From positions 1 through 48,497 of the forward strand of contig CAZIEW010000039.1 of assembly GCA_964538515.1 (NCBI GenBank): a stretch of 48,497 bases of DNA. The letters are read 5' to 3'. The notes under the pieces are model-generated. The model made no database searches. It was not told the DNA's origin and saw nothing but the letters and a program-made list of their open reading frames with translations. Of the stretch, positions 1 through 8,061 are shown in pieces. The position numbers and the translations under genes are program-made. The stretch is from CALBZH01 sp964538515 (GTDB lineage Bacteria > Desulfobacterota > Syntrophobacteria > Syntrophobacterales > Syntrophobacteraceae). The number at the start of each line of letters is the position of its first letter. Positions within the stretch are counted from its first letter, which is position 1.

Positions 1-100
1 CGTTTGTTACCATGGGCCGGGATCGCCTTTCCACCTTATTCATCTGTCCAGTTTTGGGGTACACTATAACCATGCGTGCGGATACGTCTTCTTTGCCCTG

Positions 101-1141
101 CTAAGCGTGGGCCTCCGCCACGGCTGCCTGGTAATCGGCGCGGAGGGTTTCGTGGAGCTTGGCGTTTTGAAGCGCCAGGGCTCCGAATTCCGCCATGGAC
201 TGGGCAAGCTCGATCTCCGATTCGGAGAACTTCCGCGGTACCGCCGAATACAGTCGCAGCACGCCGATGATTTTATCCTTGAGGAAGACGGGTACCGAAA
301 GAATGGACGCGATCCCTTCCTGCCTGGCCTGCTCCGGGTACTGGAGCCGTGAATCCGTCGCCGCATCCTGGATGGAAACCACCTCGCCCGTCATGCTGCT
401 CGCGATGCTCTTGTCCATATCGACCGGACCCTTATTGAGATAGGCCGGGCTGAGGCCGCGCGAGCACGCGAGCTCCAGGCGGCCGGTCGCGGGATCCAGG
501 AGGCGAAGGGAGCAGGCCTTCACATTGAGGATCCGCACCGCCCGGGTGACGATCAGCTCCAGGACCTTCTCTGCGTCAAGCGTCGAGGAGAGCGCCTTTG
601 CGACTTCTGTGACCGCCTTGAGATACTGGATCTCGTTAAAGGCCTGCTCGAGCAATCGGGCGTGGTCGATGGCGAGCGCTCCGTGCTCCGCCAGAGAGGT
701 GGCAAATTCGATCTCTTCCGGCGCGAAGTTCTTCTCCTCGGTTGCATGCAGCTTCAGGACGCCAATCACCCGCCCCCGAACAATGATCGGAATCGACAGG
801 ATCGAGACGATCCCTTCCTTCTTGGCGGCTTCGGGGTACTGGATTCGGGGATCAATCCGCGCATCCCGGATGACGACCGTGCGCCCCACCATGGCTTCCG
901 AAACACTCAGCTCGGCCTTGACCGCTCCCTTTTTGAAGTAATCTTCGCTGAGACCATAGGATGCGACCAGTTCCAACGTCTTGCGAGCCTCGTCCATCAG
1001 CCTGATGGTGCATCCCTTGACGCCGAGCGCTTTCACCATGCCCTCGGCCAGTTTCTTCAGGCGCTGCTCAACAGACAGTGTTGAGCCCATTGCCTTGCTC
1101 ATTTCTTTATAGATTCCGTAGCATTGAGCTTCCACCGCCAT
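101..1141 (-). CDS. Tandem GAF-domain protein
   Basis: 346-residue soluble protein made almost entirely of two consecutive GAF sensor domains (about residues 20-165 and 175-325). The two halves resemble each other: both carry a DxR.QYPE..(K/R)EGI.SILS(I/V)P motif followed by a (V/I)IGVL(K/R)L strand. There is no signal peptide, membrane segment or visible output domain (no HisKA, GGDEF or HTH), so it probably senses a small ligand or redox state and acts through a partner. The start is supported by AAGGAGG six bases upstream of ATG. It is monocistronic on the minus strand; nothing nearby identifies its partner. Domain call is firm, ligand unknown. Confidence 0.9.
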   Translation of the reverse strand: MAVEAQCYGIYKEMSKAMGSTLSVEQRLKKLAEGMVKALGVKGCTIRLMDEARKTLELVASYGLSEDYFKKGAVKAELSVSEAMVGRTVVIRDARIDPRIQYPEAAKKEGIVSILSIPIIVRGRVIGVLKLHATEEKNFAPEEIEFATSLAEHGALAIDHARLLEQAFNEIQYLKAVTEVAKALSSTLDAEKVLELIVTRAVRILNVKACSLRLLDPATGRLELACSRGLSPAYLNKGPVDMDKSIASSMTGEVVSIQDAATDSRLQYPEQARQEGIASILSVPVFLKDKIIGVLRLYSAVPRKFSESEIELAQSMAEFGALALQNAKLHETLRADYQAAVAEAHA

Positions 1142-1261
1142 GCTCGTCCTCCTTCGCTGGGGTCACATTCAACGATTCAACGCTCCGTGCTGCGCTCAGA
1201 GATCCGCCCAGCGTGTTACGAAGATCGTTAAGTCCGAGAAAAAGCAGGTGCGCCGCACCGG

Positions 1262-1590
1262 TCACCGTGTACGCAATCCGATCGGAAGCGCAGGCGATCG
1301 CAGGTCGGAGCTTTTCTGGCTTGCCGAGATGCGGCCGATCGCCTCGATGCAGTCTACCGTCTCCCTGTCACTGAACGGAGAAAGCGCAACCGTCTTTGCC
1401 GATGGAGCCATGGCGTATGCCGCGAGAACGAGCGCGGGTGAAAGCCGGGTTGTCCTGTGCATAGCCTTTTGAGATCGAGCCAAATCCACAGGCAATGAAG
1501 AGGGGCGGGAGCGTAAGGAACAGGATCGTCAACGTATCGCTTTGATCCTCATTATGGACAATACCATCAGCCAATACAAGAGACATCTCC
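1262..1590 (-). pseudogene. Possible frameshifted remnant of a small membrane protein
   Basis: The 0.5 kb between the GAF gene and the TolC remnant has no intact gene. On the minus strand one frame reads a hydrophobic stretch (LTILFLTLPPLFIACGF, then KGYAQDNPAF), and a second frame takes over at about 1440 with SPALVLAAYAMAPSAKTV and runs to a stop at 1262. Joined by one shift they would make a plausible short membrane protein of 90-100 residues. I do not recognise the family, and chance coding in GC-rich DNA is a real alternative. Confidence 0.25.
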
Positions 1591-1660
1591 GCGGTCTCCG
1601 AGAAACAGCGAAGTCGACTGGATGATTTCCCGATGCCGGACCTCATTTCGAAACACATCG

Positions 1661-2262
1661 TCAGGGCAGACGACAGCCGGTCCATTCGGCGCTGCCCACG
1701 GATTCCTGGTGGTTCTCCCCCATGATCCAGGAGAGCAGGGTCCACGCTCGGAGATAGTCGCGTCGGGCGCGGGCCAGGTTGACTTTTGCCGTCCGCACAT
1801 CGGTTTCGGCGTCGTCGACTTCGAGCTTGGTCTTGACGCCCGCGCGATATCCGGTTTCGGCCATGGCCAAGAGCCGTTCCGTCTGGGTGATGGTCGCCTC
1901 CAGCCCCTTGATGATCTGGATGGCCTCATCCACGCCGTTGATGGCCGACCTGGCTTCGAGCGCAATCTGGTCGAGCAGCCGTTTCATCTCCTATTCCGTC
2001 GTGACCAGACGGCTCTTGGCCTGGATCACCTGGCGCTTGGTCTTCAAGCCGTCAAAGACGGGAAAGGAGAGGTACACGCCCGCATCCCAGTAATTGCCGG
2101 GGACAACGCTGTTCAGGTCCCCGATCGCCGAGCGTCCCGCATTGGCCTTGAAATCGAGCCGCGGCCGGGCGTTCCCCTCTGCGACTTTGATCAGCTCCCT
2201 GAAGACCCCCACCCGGCTTTCATAGAACGCCACTTCCGGCCGGTTCTCCTGGGCGTTCCCTT
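1661..2262 (-). pseudogene. TolC-family outer-membrane efflux protein, C-terminal remnant with in-frame stop
   Basis: Remnant of an outer-membrane efflux factor. The frame begins abruptly at about 2262 with a QENRPEV segment (the NRPE motif is typical of the middle of TolC-family proteins), continues through a beta-strand-like part (WDAGVYLSFPVFDG) and ends in the second coiled-coil region with the TolC-like stretch AETGYRAGVKTKLEVDDAE. The reading frame is broken by TAG at 1991-1993, after which the same frame continues, so this is a nonsense mutation rather than a frameshift. The N-terminal half, with signal peptide and first repeat, is missing. Only about 190 of the usual 430-480 residues remain, and the upstream junction is with the membrane-fusion gene. 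Confidence 0.85.
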
Positions 2263-2895
2263 GTCCAGGAAATCACCGACATCGACCTTGCGCTGGGAGA
2301 CAATCCCCTCGATGGGGGACTCGATCGTCGTCTTTTGCAGTGTGTGCCGTGCCGCCGCCGCCTGGACTTCGGCCTGCCCAACCTGGGCGCGGGCGAGGGC
2401 GACCCGCGCCTCGGCGGCCTCCATGGTGGTCCGGCGCTCATCGAGCTCCTGGCCCGTGATGAGCCCCCCTTCCTTCAGACCTTGGGCGCGGGTCAGCTCC
2501 CGTTTGGCGCGGGTGAGGCCCACCTGGGCCTCCATGAGCTGGGCTTTGGCCATCTGGATGCCGGCTTCGATGCGCCCGAGATCCAGCTTGAAGTCGGTGG
2601 GGTCAACTTCAATCAAACGGTCCCCAGGTTTCACCCGGTCCCATTCCTTGACGTTCACCCGCTGGATGCGCCCGAGGATTTCGCTCTTCAGCTCAGTGGA
2701 AGTCTTGGGGGTGAGGCTGCCATAGACGTCCACCTTGAGCTGGACCGTCTTGCGCTCGGGACTGACGATGTGGACGGCCGCCAGGGGCCCCGCAGTGTTT
2801 GCCTGGACGGTTTGCCTGCGATCGGCCCGTTGGGAGAAGTGGTACCCGGCTCCCAGGGCGATCACGGCAAGCACGGCGATCAGAATTCGCTTCAT
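2191..2895 (-). pseudogene. RND/HlyD membrane-fusion protein, truncated by deletion
   Basis: N-terminal part of a periplasmic adaptor of a tripartite efflux pump: one membrane anchor (residues about 4-20), a biotinyl-lipoyl half (ILGRIQRVNVKEWDRVKPGD), an alpha-hairpin rich in Ala/Gln/Glu, and the second lipoyl half (IESPIEGIVSQRKVDVGDFL). Family homology stops at GDFLDKGTP, near 2262. The remaining 22 or so codons read out of frame through the TolC remnant to a stop at 2191. A full adaptor has about 350-400 residues; this keeps about 212 and lacks the beta-barrel and membrane-proximal domains, so it should be non-functional. It starts 2 bp after the tetR stop, so it was the second gene of a regulator-led operon. 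Confidence 0.85.
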
Positions 2896-2897
2896 GG

Positions 2898-3605
2898 TCA
2901 GGCTCCGACTGGCTCGCGGGGAGATGCGGTTCGTGCCCCGTCGAATAGGATGTCGATGATCCGGCGAAAATCTGCAGGCGAGAGACCGGACTTGTCCGGC
3001 TCCCAGATGAGAATGTATTCCATGGCCTGAATGAAACCGCCGAGGAGCATCAGCAGGAAGTGCTTGTTCTCCGCCCGAAGCTCCCCCGTTTGGACTCCGG
3101 AATCGAGCCTTTCCAGGATGACCCGATCGAAGTGCTCGTCGATGCTTTGAAAATCGTATGGCGGGGTCGCTCCCTTGGGCCCGTAGAACATGGTGTTCAC
3201 AAGGCGGAGGAGGTCCACGTTTTCGCGGAAGACGTCAAACAGGTCGGAGAGCAGAGCCGCAAGCTGCTCCCGGATCGTGCCGGGGCGGTTGATGGATTGG
3301 GAGAGGACCCAGCAGAAGGTTTCGACCGCGAGGTCCATGAGCTTGGTGTACAGCGCTTCCTTGCTCTTGAAATAGTAGTAGAGGGTGGGCTTGGTGACTC
3401 CGGCCGCTTCGACGATCTCCCGAACCGAGGTCCCGGCATAGCCTTTGTTGGCAAACAGAGAAGCCGCGGCGAGCAGGATGCGGTCCCGATTCTGGTGCTC
3501 GTCGGGCGGGTCGGCAGAGGGGCTTCGGCCGAAAGGGGAGGGGAGAAAGAGCTCATGTGGCGGAGCCGCCGTGTTCTGGGTCATGGAGCGATCCTTTCGA
3601 AACAT
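2898..3605 (-). CDS. TetR/AcrR-family repressor
   Basis: 235-residue TetR-type regulator. The N-terminal helix-turn-helix spans about residues 40-88 (RDRILLAAASLFANKGY, then VTKPTLYYYFKSKEALY, the classic recognition-helix pattern); the rest is the all-alpha ligand and dimer domain. It precedes the broken membrane-fusion gene by 2 bp and so was the local repressor of an efflux operon now lacking its pump. A perfect 16-bp palindrome lies 16 bp upstream of the start codon, consistent with autoregulation. A second in-frame ATG exists at residue 8. The gene looks intact although its target operon is dead. Confidence 0.92.
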   Translation of the reverse strand: MFRKDRSMTQNTAAPPHELFLPSPFGRSPSADPPDEHQNRDRILLAAASLFANKGYAGTSVREIVEAAGVTKPTLYYYFKSKEALYTKLMDLAVETFCWVLSQSINRPGTIREQLAALLSDLFDVFRENVDLLRLVNTMFYGPKGATPPYDFQSIDEHFDRVILERLDSGVQTGELRAENKHFLLMLLGGFIQAMEYILIWEPDKSGLSPADFRRIIDILFDGARTASPREPVGA

Positions 3606-3620
3606 CTGGGAAACGAGTAT

Positions 3621-3636
3621 TACCGACCGGTCGGTA
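3621..3636. promoter_or_regulatory. Palindromic operator for the adjacent TetR regulator
   Basis: TACCGACCGGTCGGTA is a perfect 16-bp palindrome just upstream of the tetR start, where it would overlap the promoter. ACCGACCGGTCGGT-type palindromes are common operators for TetR-family repressors, so autorepression is the likely role. Whether it also acts on the plus-strand gene starting at 3819 is open. Confidence 0.75.
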
Positions 3637-3818
3637 TATAGACCGGGCGGCCATTTCCCGTCAAGCTCGTTTTAGCGCTCCTCTGGATTGACGGCGCCTG
3701 CGTGGCGGTCTAGGATGGCGGCATCGGGCAGCAGGCCGGCCGTTGGCTCACGAGCGCGGCCCAGAGACCGCTGCCTATCGGGGTGGATCCGCCACAAAGC
3801 CTGAAGGGAGGCATCGTC

Positions 3819-4322
3819 ATGAATGTCCTGCTTTGGAGCTTTCCCCTTCGTTTTCGCCCTCCGAGCTGGCGATACAAGGACTCGCAGGGAGGCCGAGCGT
3901 TCGACTCACCGAGACCCGATACGAAGAGAGGCAGCAGACGACACGCCGGCTGCGATCTCATGGGCCCCGTCGGATCAGACGTCCTGTCCGTCGACTATGG
4001 CGTCGTTCTGCGGGTGCACCGGGGTAAATTTCCTTTCGGGACGGATTCCATCGAGGTCCGACACCCTCTTTTCGTGGCCCATTACTGCGAAATCAAGGCG
4101 GCCAAAGGGATCGGTGCCGGTTCGGTGGTCACGCCAGGAACCGTCATTGCCCACATCGCAAAGATGCGGCACACGATGCTTCACTTCGAGATCTTCCGTG
4201 GAACCGCTTGCGGGAGCGTGTTCAGCAACAAGCCGCCTTACTACCGGCGCGAGGATCTCATGGATCCCACCCGACTGCTGGATCTCTTCGCCCTCTCGCT
4301 CTCTTCCGCGAAAGGGACGTAA
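3819..4322 (+). CDS. M23 (LytM-like) peptidase-domain protein, probably altered active site
   Basis: 167 residues, start chosen at ATG 3819 because GGGAGG lies 7 bases upstream. The fold signature of M23 zinc endopeptidases is visible: HAGCDL (H42, D46) as the first HxxxD ligand pair, the lipoyl-like beta segment with GAGSVVTPGTVIAHI, and MLHFEIFRG (H122) as the third ligand. Normal enzymes have HxH at the last motif, whose first His is catalytic; here that position is Met120, so the zinc site may remain while catalysis is lost or altered. No signal peptide or membrane anchor is evident, which is odd for a peptidoglycan hydrolase. Convergent with the alpha/beta hydrolase gene, 22 bp away. Confidence 0.7.
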   Translation: MNVLLWSFPLRFRPPSWRYKDSQGGRAFDSPRPDTKRGSRRHAGCDLMGPVGSDVLSVDYGVVLRVHRGKFPFGTDSIEVRHPLFVAHYCEIKAAKGIGAGSVVTPGTVIAHIAKMRHTMLHFEIFRGTACGSVFSNKPPYYRREDLMDPTRLLDLFALSLSSAKGT

Positions 4323-4344
4323 GCGCATCGGACAAGCCCGGAGC

Positions 4345-5157
4345 TCAACGCTCGACGCGCGCCGCCTTCTCCGTCAAGGACTTCACTGCGGCCAGGTATG
4401 GGGTCATCCCGCGCAGGAAGATGTCGTTGTGGTCGGCTCCGGGGATCCTGAGGAGGGTCTTGTCCGGGGCGCGGCTGGCGGCATAAAGGGCTTCGCCGTC
4501 GGAGAACGGGATGATGTGGTCGTGCTCGGCATGGATGATCAGGGTTGGTCCCCGGAAGAGCGCGATCTTGTCGATGTTTCGGAACCCTTGCGCTTCTCTG
4601 AAGCCAATGCGCTCGGGGTCGATGCCGAGCAGGCGAAGCAGGGGGGAAGCGTAGGCGAAGCCGCTTTCGACGATGAGTCCGTCGACGGCTTCAGGATGCG
4701 TTGCAGCCAGCTCGAGGACGGAGGCGCTGCCGAGGGAGCGTCCCATCAGGATGAGCGTTCTCGAATACCCGCGCTCGTTGAGGAGCCGGCGCGCGAAGCC
4801 GAAGATGGCGTGGCAATCCGTCATCATCGCACGCACCGTCGGGCTGCCCGACGAGCGGCCGTAGCCCCGGTAATCCACCGGGAAGAAGTTGATCCCCATG
4901 CGGTTGTAGACGGGCCCCATGTCGTCGTAATCGGCAACGATCTCCCCGTTGCCGTGGAAAAAGAGGAGGGTTGGGGCCGTCTTTGAGGCCGTGTGCAGTC
5001 GTCCACCGATCTGAACGCCTTCCCCGACGTCGATGGAGACGTCTTCGGCTGGGGTGGTGCCGAAAACCCCGCTCCATTCAGGACGGGGATGGAAGAGGCG
5101 CTCGAGGACGGACGGTTGGTCGAGGACTGCATAGTCGGGGTGAAGGGGAGAGCTCAC
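4345..5157 (-). CDS. Alpha/beta hydrolase (serine esterase/peptidase S9-like)
   Basis: 270-residue alpha/beta hydrolase. The start is GTG 5157, preceded by AGGAG seven bases upstream; longer readings would run into the upstream recombinase gene. Visible elements in order: the oxyanion-loop motif LLFFHGNGE, VDYRGYGRSSGSP, the nucleophile elbow MGRSLGS (GxSxG variant), HAEHDHIIPF carrying the catalytic Asp, and GADHND with the catalytic His. This pattern resembles the YfhR/BEM46-like subfamily of uncharacterised hydrolases. No signal peptide. It starts 23 bp after the recombinase stop on the same strand, so the two may be cotranscribed. Substrate unknown. Confidence 0.88.
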   Translation of the reverse strand: MSSPLHPDYAVLDQPSVLERLFHPRPEWSGVFGTTPAEDVSIDVGEGVQIGGRLHTASKTAPTLLFFHGNGEIVADYDDMGPVYNRMGINFFPVDYRGYGRSSGSPTVRAMMTDCHAIFGFARRLLNERGYSRTLILMGRSLGSASVLELAATHPEAVDGLIVESGFAYASPLLRLLGIDPERIGFREAQGFRNIDKIALFRGPTLIIHAEHDHIIPFSDGEALYAASRAPDKTLLRIPGADHNDIFLRGMTPYLAAVKSLTEKAARVER

Positions 5158-5179
5158 AGCAAGACTCCTGATAGCGGTG

Positions 5180-5809
5180 TTAGAGGATGCCGCGCTCCCT
5201 GAGCACACGTGTCGTCGTGATCTCGGTGCGGCGGACATAGAGGGCCGTCGTGCTGCTGAGGGCATGTCCCAGGAGGTCGCGCACCATGGAGAGGGGGACG
5301 CCGGCTTCCAGGAGCTCGATGGCCCGGGTGTGGCGCAGGATGTGGGGGTGCGAAAGCTCCCGTGGAATTTGCGCTTCTTCAGCCCGGCGGTAGAATTCGC
5401 GGCGGAAGTTTCCCTGGTCGAGAGCGAAAACCCTGCCGCGCATCATGGGGAATTCGTCGAGGTACTGCAGCACTTCCCGAATGGGCTCGGCGGGCACGGG
5501 AATGGACCGGAGGACCTGTCGGTCAGTTTCTTCGTCGAGGACGGCAATGTGGACATGGGCGTCTCCGAAGTCGATATCGGTCAGGTCGTTGAGGCTCAAG
5601 ACTTCGCCAATACGCGCCCCCGTGTGACGCAGGAACAGAAAAGCCAGCCAGTAGCGGCCCCTGACCCTTCGGATGTATGCGGTTGGAGCGGAGTCGCGCC
5701 AGAGCCGGAATGCTTCCGTGAGTCGCTCGATCTGGGCTCGATCCAGAGAAGCGAAACGACTTTCTGAAACGGATTGTCGCTCAACCTGTATGACGATGCG
5801 TCGTCGCAT
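5180..5809 (-). CDS. Small tyrosine recombinase, catalytic domain only
   Basis: 209-residue tyrosine recombinase, start ATG 5809 with GGGAGG six bases upstream. Catalytic set: R66 in HTGARIGEVLSL, H156-x-x-R159 in HPHILRHTRA, H182 in LLGHALSSTTALYVR, and nucleophile Y191. The usual beta-hairpin Lys is not obvious; Arg residues (97, 101) sit there. The N-terminal core-binding (SAM-like) domain of XerC/D is absent, giving a FimB/FimE-like size. It is too short for, and lacks the extra motif of, an integron integrase. It is divergent from the phosphate transporter and followed closely by a hydrolase gene. It could act on a nearby invertible or integrative site, but no convincing pair of sites was seen. 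Confidence 0.88.
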   Translation of the reverse strand: MRRRIVIQVERQSVSESRFASLDRAQIERLTEAFRLWRDSAPTAYIRRVRGRYWLAFLFLRHTGARIGEVLSLNDLTDIDFGDAHVHIAVLDEETDRQVLRSIPVPAEPIREVLQYLDEFPMMRGRVFALDQGNFRREFYRRAEEAQIPRELSHPHILRHTRAIELLEAGVPLSMVRDLLGHALSSTTALYVRRTEITTTRVLRERGIL

Positions 5810-6004
5810 GCATGACCTCCCACCCGTACGATCAGTGAGGTTACGAAAATATAATAGTTCTTGAAGCCCTTGTCTGTCCATCGGGGCTGGAGCCCGGAAG
5901 CGAGGATTTTCCCGTCCGCCAACGAGTTCGGGGTGGTCAAATGAAACGTTTTCTTTTAAAAGGGACGTCGTCAAACTCAAACACGGAAGGGATTGCGCCC
6001 AAGC

Positions 6005-7015
6005 ATGCATGATCCTCTTGTCATTGCCATGATCATTGTTGTCGTCGCGCTGATCTTTGATTTCACCAACGGAGCGCACGACAGTGCCAATGCAATCGCC
6101 ACGGTCGTTTCGACGAAGGTGCTCTCCCCCAAGACAGCCGTCCTGATGGCGGCACTCTTGAACCTCGTGGGAGCGCTGGTGGGAACGAGCGTCGCCCACA
6201 CCGTCGGCAGCGGGATCATCCATCCCGATATGGTGAAAGGCTCCCAAGCCCTCGTTCTGGCCGCCCTGATCGGAGCGATCTTCTGGAACGCCTTCACCTG
6301 GTACCTGGGCCTCCCGTCTTCGTCGTCCCATGCTCTGATCGGGGGGTTGATCGGGTCGGCGGTCGCTCACGGCGGCTGGATGACCGTCAATTACACATCC
6401 ATTCTCAAGAAAGTTGTGCTCCCGCTCTTCCTCTCCCCCATGACCGGTCTCATCGGGGGGTATTTGCTCATGCTAATTCTGGCGTGGCTGTGCCGCTCGG
6501 CAAATCCCCGCCGAGCCAACCGCGCCTTTCGGAAGCTACAAATTGTGTCGTCCGCCTTCATGGCGACTAGCCATGGGCTCAACGACGCTCAAAAAACAAT
6601 GGGCATCATCACGCTGGCGCTCTTCATCTTCCACCTGATCCCGACCATGGAGGTTCCCCTGTGGGTGAAGATGGCTTCCGCTTCGGTCATGGGCCTCGGG
6701 ACGGCGACCGGAGGGTGGAAAATCGTTAAGACCATGGGCCACAAGATCTTTAAGCTGGAAGCAATCCACGGGTTTGCGGCGGAAACCTCGGCCGCCATGG
6801 TGATCGTTGCGGCATCCACCGTGGGGGCGCCCATCAGCACCACGCACATCATCTCGTCCACCGTTCTTGGAGTCGGCTCGTCCAAGCGGCTGTCCGCCGT
6901 GCGCTGGGGAGTGGCCGGGAACATGATCGTCGCCTGGGTGCTCACGATCCCGATGGCTGCCCTGGTGGGGTGGGGCATGTATCGGCTGCTGTCCGTGGTC
7001 GGCTTCGGCGACTGA
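6005..7015 (+). CDS. PiT-family inorganic phosphate transporter
   Basis: 336-residue polytopic inner-membrane protein for low-affinity (metal-)phosphate/H+ or Na+ symport. Both PiT signatures are present: FDFTNGAHDSANAIATVVSTK near the N-terminus and the inverted-repeat copy ATSHGLNDAQKTMG near residue 185, with about ten hydrophobic segments. The length is short for PitA (about 500) but normal for the compact bacterial/archaeal PiT group. ATG 6005 is preferred; an in-frame TTG at 5993 lies too close (2 bp) to the GGAAGG box, while ATG is 14 bp away, so the exact start is uncertain. The DUF47/PhoU-like partner often found beside such genes is not adjacent. Confidence 0.93.
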   Translation: MHDPLVIAMIIVVVALIFDFTNGAHDSANAIATVVSTKVLSPKTAVLMAALLNLVGALVGTSVAHTVGSGIIHPDMVKGSQALVLAALIGAIFWNAFTWYLGLPSSSSHALIGGLIGSAVAHGGWMTVNYTSILKKVVLPLFLSPMTGLIGGYLLMLILAWLCRSANPRRANRAFRKLQIVSSAFMATSHGLNDAQKTMGIITLALFIFHLIPTMEVPLWVKMASASVMGLGTATGGWKIVKTMGHKIFKLEAIHGFAAETSAAMVIVAASTVGAPISTTHIISSTVLGVGSSKRLSAVRWGVAGNMIVAWVLTIPMAALVGWGMYRLLSVVGFGD

Positions 7016-7394
7016 GACTTCCGTCGGACTCGCCTCCGAAATCCTCGATCCGCGCCTCCCCATTCCCTTGTCGGACAGCCGAGGTCACCTGCTCTCCGGG
7101 AAAGGAATCCGTACCCGGCCACTGGACCCGCGAAGCCCTTACAACGAGCCATCGATGCCCGCTCGCACCTCTTGGGGAAGAGGCACAAAGCGGATTTCCC
7201 CAGACCTTCCAGCACCGCCGCACCAGACGGTGTCCGCAATCAAGGGGAACGTCATCGCGGCAGTCTTTCAGCGTGGATCCAAGGGGTCCAAAGCAACTAC
7301 CGGGATGATGCCCCCTTTGGCCGCTTGCCCTGTTGCGCTGCACCGGAGCATGGCGGTCTTTCTGTGCCGCAGGGACTTGTCGCTGGATTTGATT
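7016..7394. other. Non-coding stretch between pit and hsp20
   Basis: No reading frame here shows a recognisable protein, good ribosome binding site or family motif. I see no clear terminator after the transporter. The regulatory elements at its right end are listed separately. Confidence 0.6.
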
Positions 7395-7420
7395 TACACG
7401 AAAACATTTCATTTCGTGTA
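7395..7420. promoter_or_regulatory. Inverted-repeat operator upstream of hsp20
   Basis: TACACGAAA (7395-7403) and TTTCGTGTA (7412-7420) form a perfect 9-bp inverted repeat with an 8-base spacer. The right arm ends one base before a TTGACA box. The geometry (9-N8-9) is like the CIRCE element of HrcA (9-N9-9), but the sequence differs. A repressor or activator binding here would control the hsp20 promoter. Confidence 0.65.
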
Positions 7421-7449
7421 TTGACATCCGGCACACCCGAATCTAACTT
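7421..7449 (+). promoter_or_regulatory. Sigma-70-type promoter for hsp20
   Basis: TTGACA at 7421-7426 is a consensus -35 box; 17 bases later TAACTT (7444-7449) is a weak -10. Transcription would begin about 55 bases upstream of the hsp20 start codon. The strong -35 next to the inverted repeat and weak -10 fit a regulated promoter. Confidence 0.55.
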
Positions 7450-7510
7450 CAGCTTGAAGGCTGGAAGCACTTAGAATAAACAAATCAATAGGTTAGAGGA
7501 GGTATAACCC

Positions 7511-7975
7511 ATGGCACTGTTCCGTTATCCCACGTTCGCCGATTTTGGCAATCCGCTGGCGGAGCTCGCTCGTGCCAAACGCGAAATGGACCGACTCTTC
7601 TCGGACTTTTCAAGCCGCTGGCCTTCGGGGGGATTTGGAGCCGGATCGGGAGTCTTCCCCGCGCTCAACCTCAGCGAAACCGGGGACACGCTGTTCCTCG
7701 AAGCGGAGGTTCCCGGAGTGCGCGCGGAGGACCTGGAGATCTCGGTGGAAGGCAGCACCCTGGTCCTGCGGGGCGAGCGCAAGGCGGACACTCCAGAGAA
7801 CGTCAGCTATCACCGAAGGGAGCGTGTCAACGGCCGGTTCAGCAAGTCCATCTCGCTGCCTTACGAAGTGCAGGTTGACAAGGTCGAGGCGCAATACAAG
7901 GACGGCGTCCTTCGGTTGACGCTTCCCAAGGCGGAGCACGCAAAGCCGAGATCGATTGCGGTCAAGACCAGCTGA
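7511..7975 (+). CDS. Hsp20/alpha-crystallin small heat-shock protein (first copy)
   Basis: 154-residue cytoplasmic holdase chaperone. The alpha-crystallin domain spans about residues 45-145, with LFLEAEVPGVRAEDLEISV at its start, the conserved GRFSKSISLP, and the signature DGVLRLTLPK at its end; a short C-terminal tail carries an IAV (IxI-like) oligomerisation motif. An RBS (GAGGAGG) lies nine bases upstream. It follows a candidate operator and promoter and is 86 bp upstream of a second hsp20, with which it probably forms an operon. Such pairs often co-assemble or divide substrates. Confidence 0.96.
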   Translation: MALFRYPTFADFGNPLAELARAKREMDRLFSDFSSRWPSGGFGAGSGVFPALNLSETGDTLFLEAEVPGVRAEDLEISVEGSTLVLRGERKADTPENVSYHRRERVNGRFSKSISLPYEVQVDKVEAQYKDGVLRLTLPKAEHAKPRSIAVKTS

Positions 7976-8061
7976 CGAGGCTGCGTTTGGGACCACGGGA
8001 TAAGCTGACGTGATGATTCAACCCACACTCACGAGAGGGTGAGCCCAAGGGAGATGACAAC

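Noticed and set aside
1..100. Insertion-sequence end at the left edge (CTGTCCAGTTTTGGGG-like)
   Set aside because: No transposase or matching inverted repeat inside the window; too short to judge.
3823..4986. Long plus-strand open frame (387 codons)
   Set aside because: Overlaps both the M23-like gene in another frame and the alpha/beta hydrolase on the other strand; Arg/Ser/Pro-rich translation is a shadow.
5180..5809. Integron integrase for the attC-like sites
   Set aside because: Too short, lacks the core-binding domain and the extra IntI motif, and lies 13 kb from the sites.
7395..7420. CIRCE element for HrcA
   Set aside because: Arm sequence does not match TTAGCACTC/GAGTGCTAA and the spacer is 8, not 9.
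7068..7424. 118-codon open frame between pit and hsp20
   Set aside because: No RBS, no family resemblance, composition of read-through GC-rich DNA, and it runs across the hsp20 operator.
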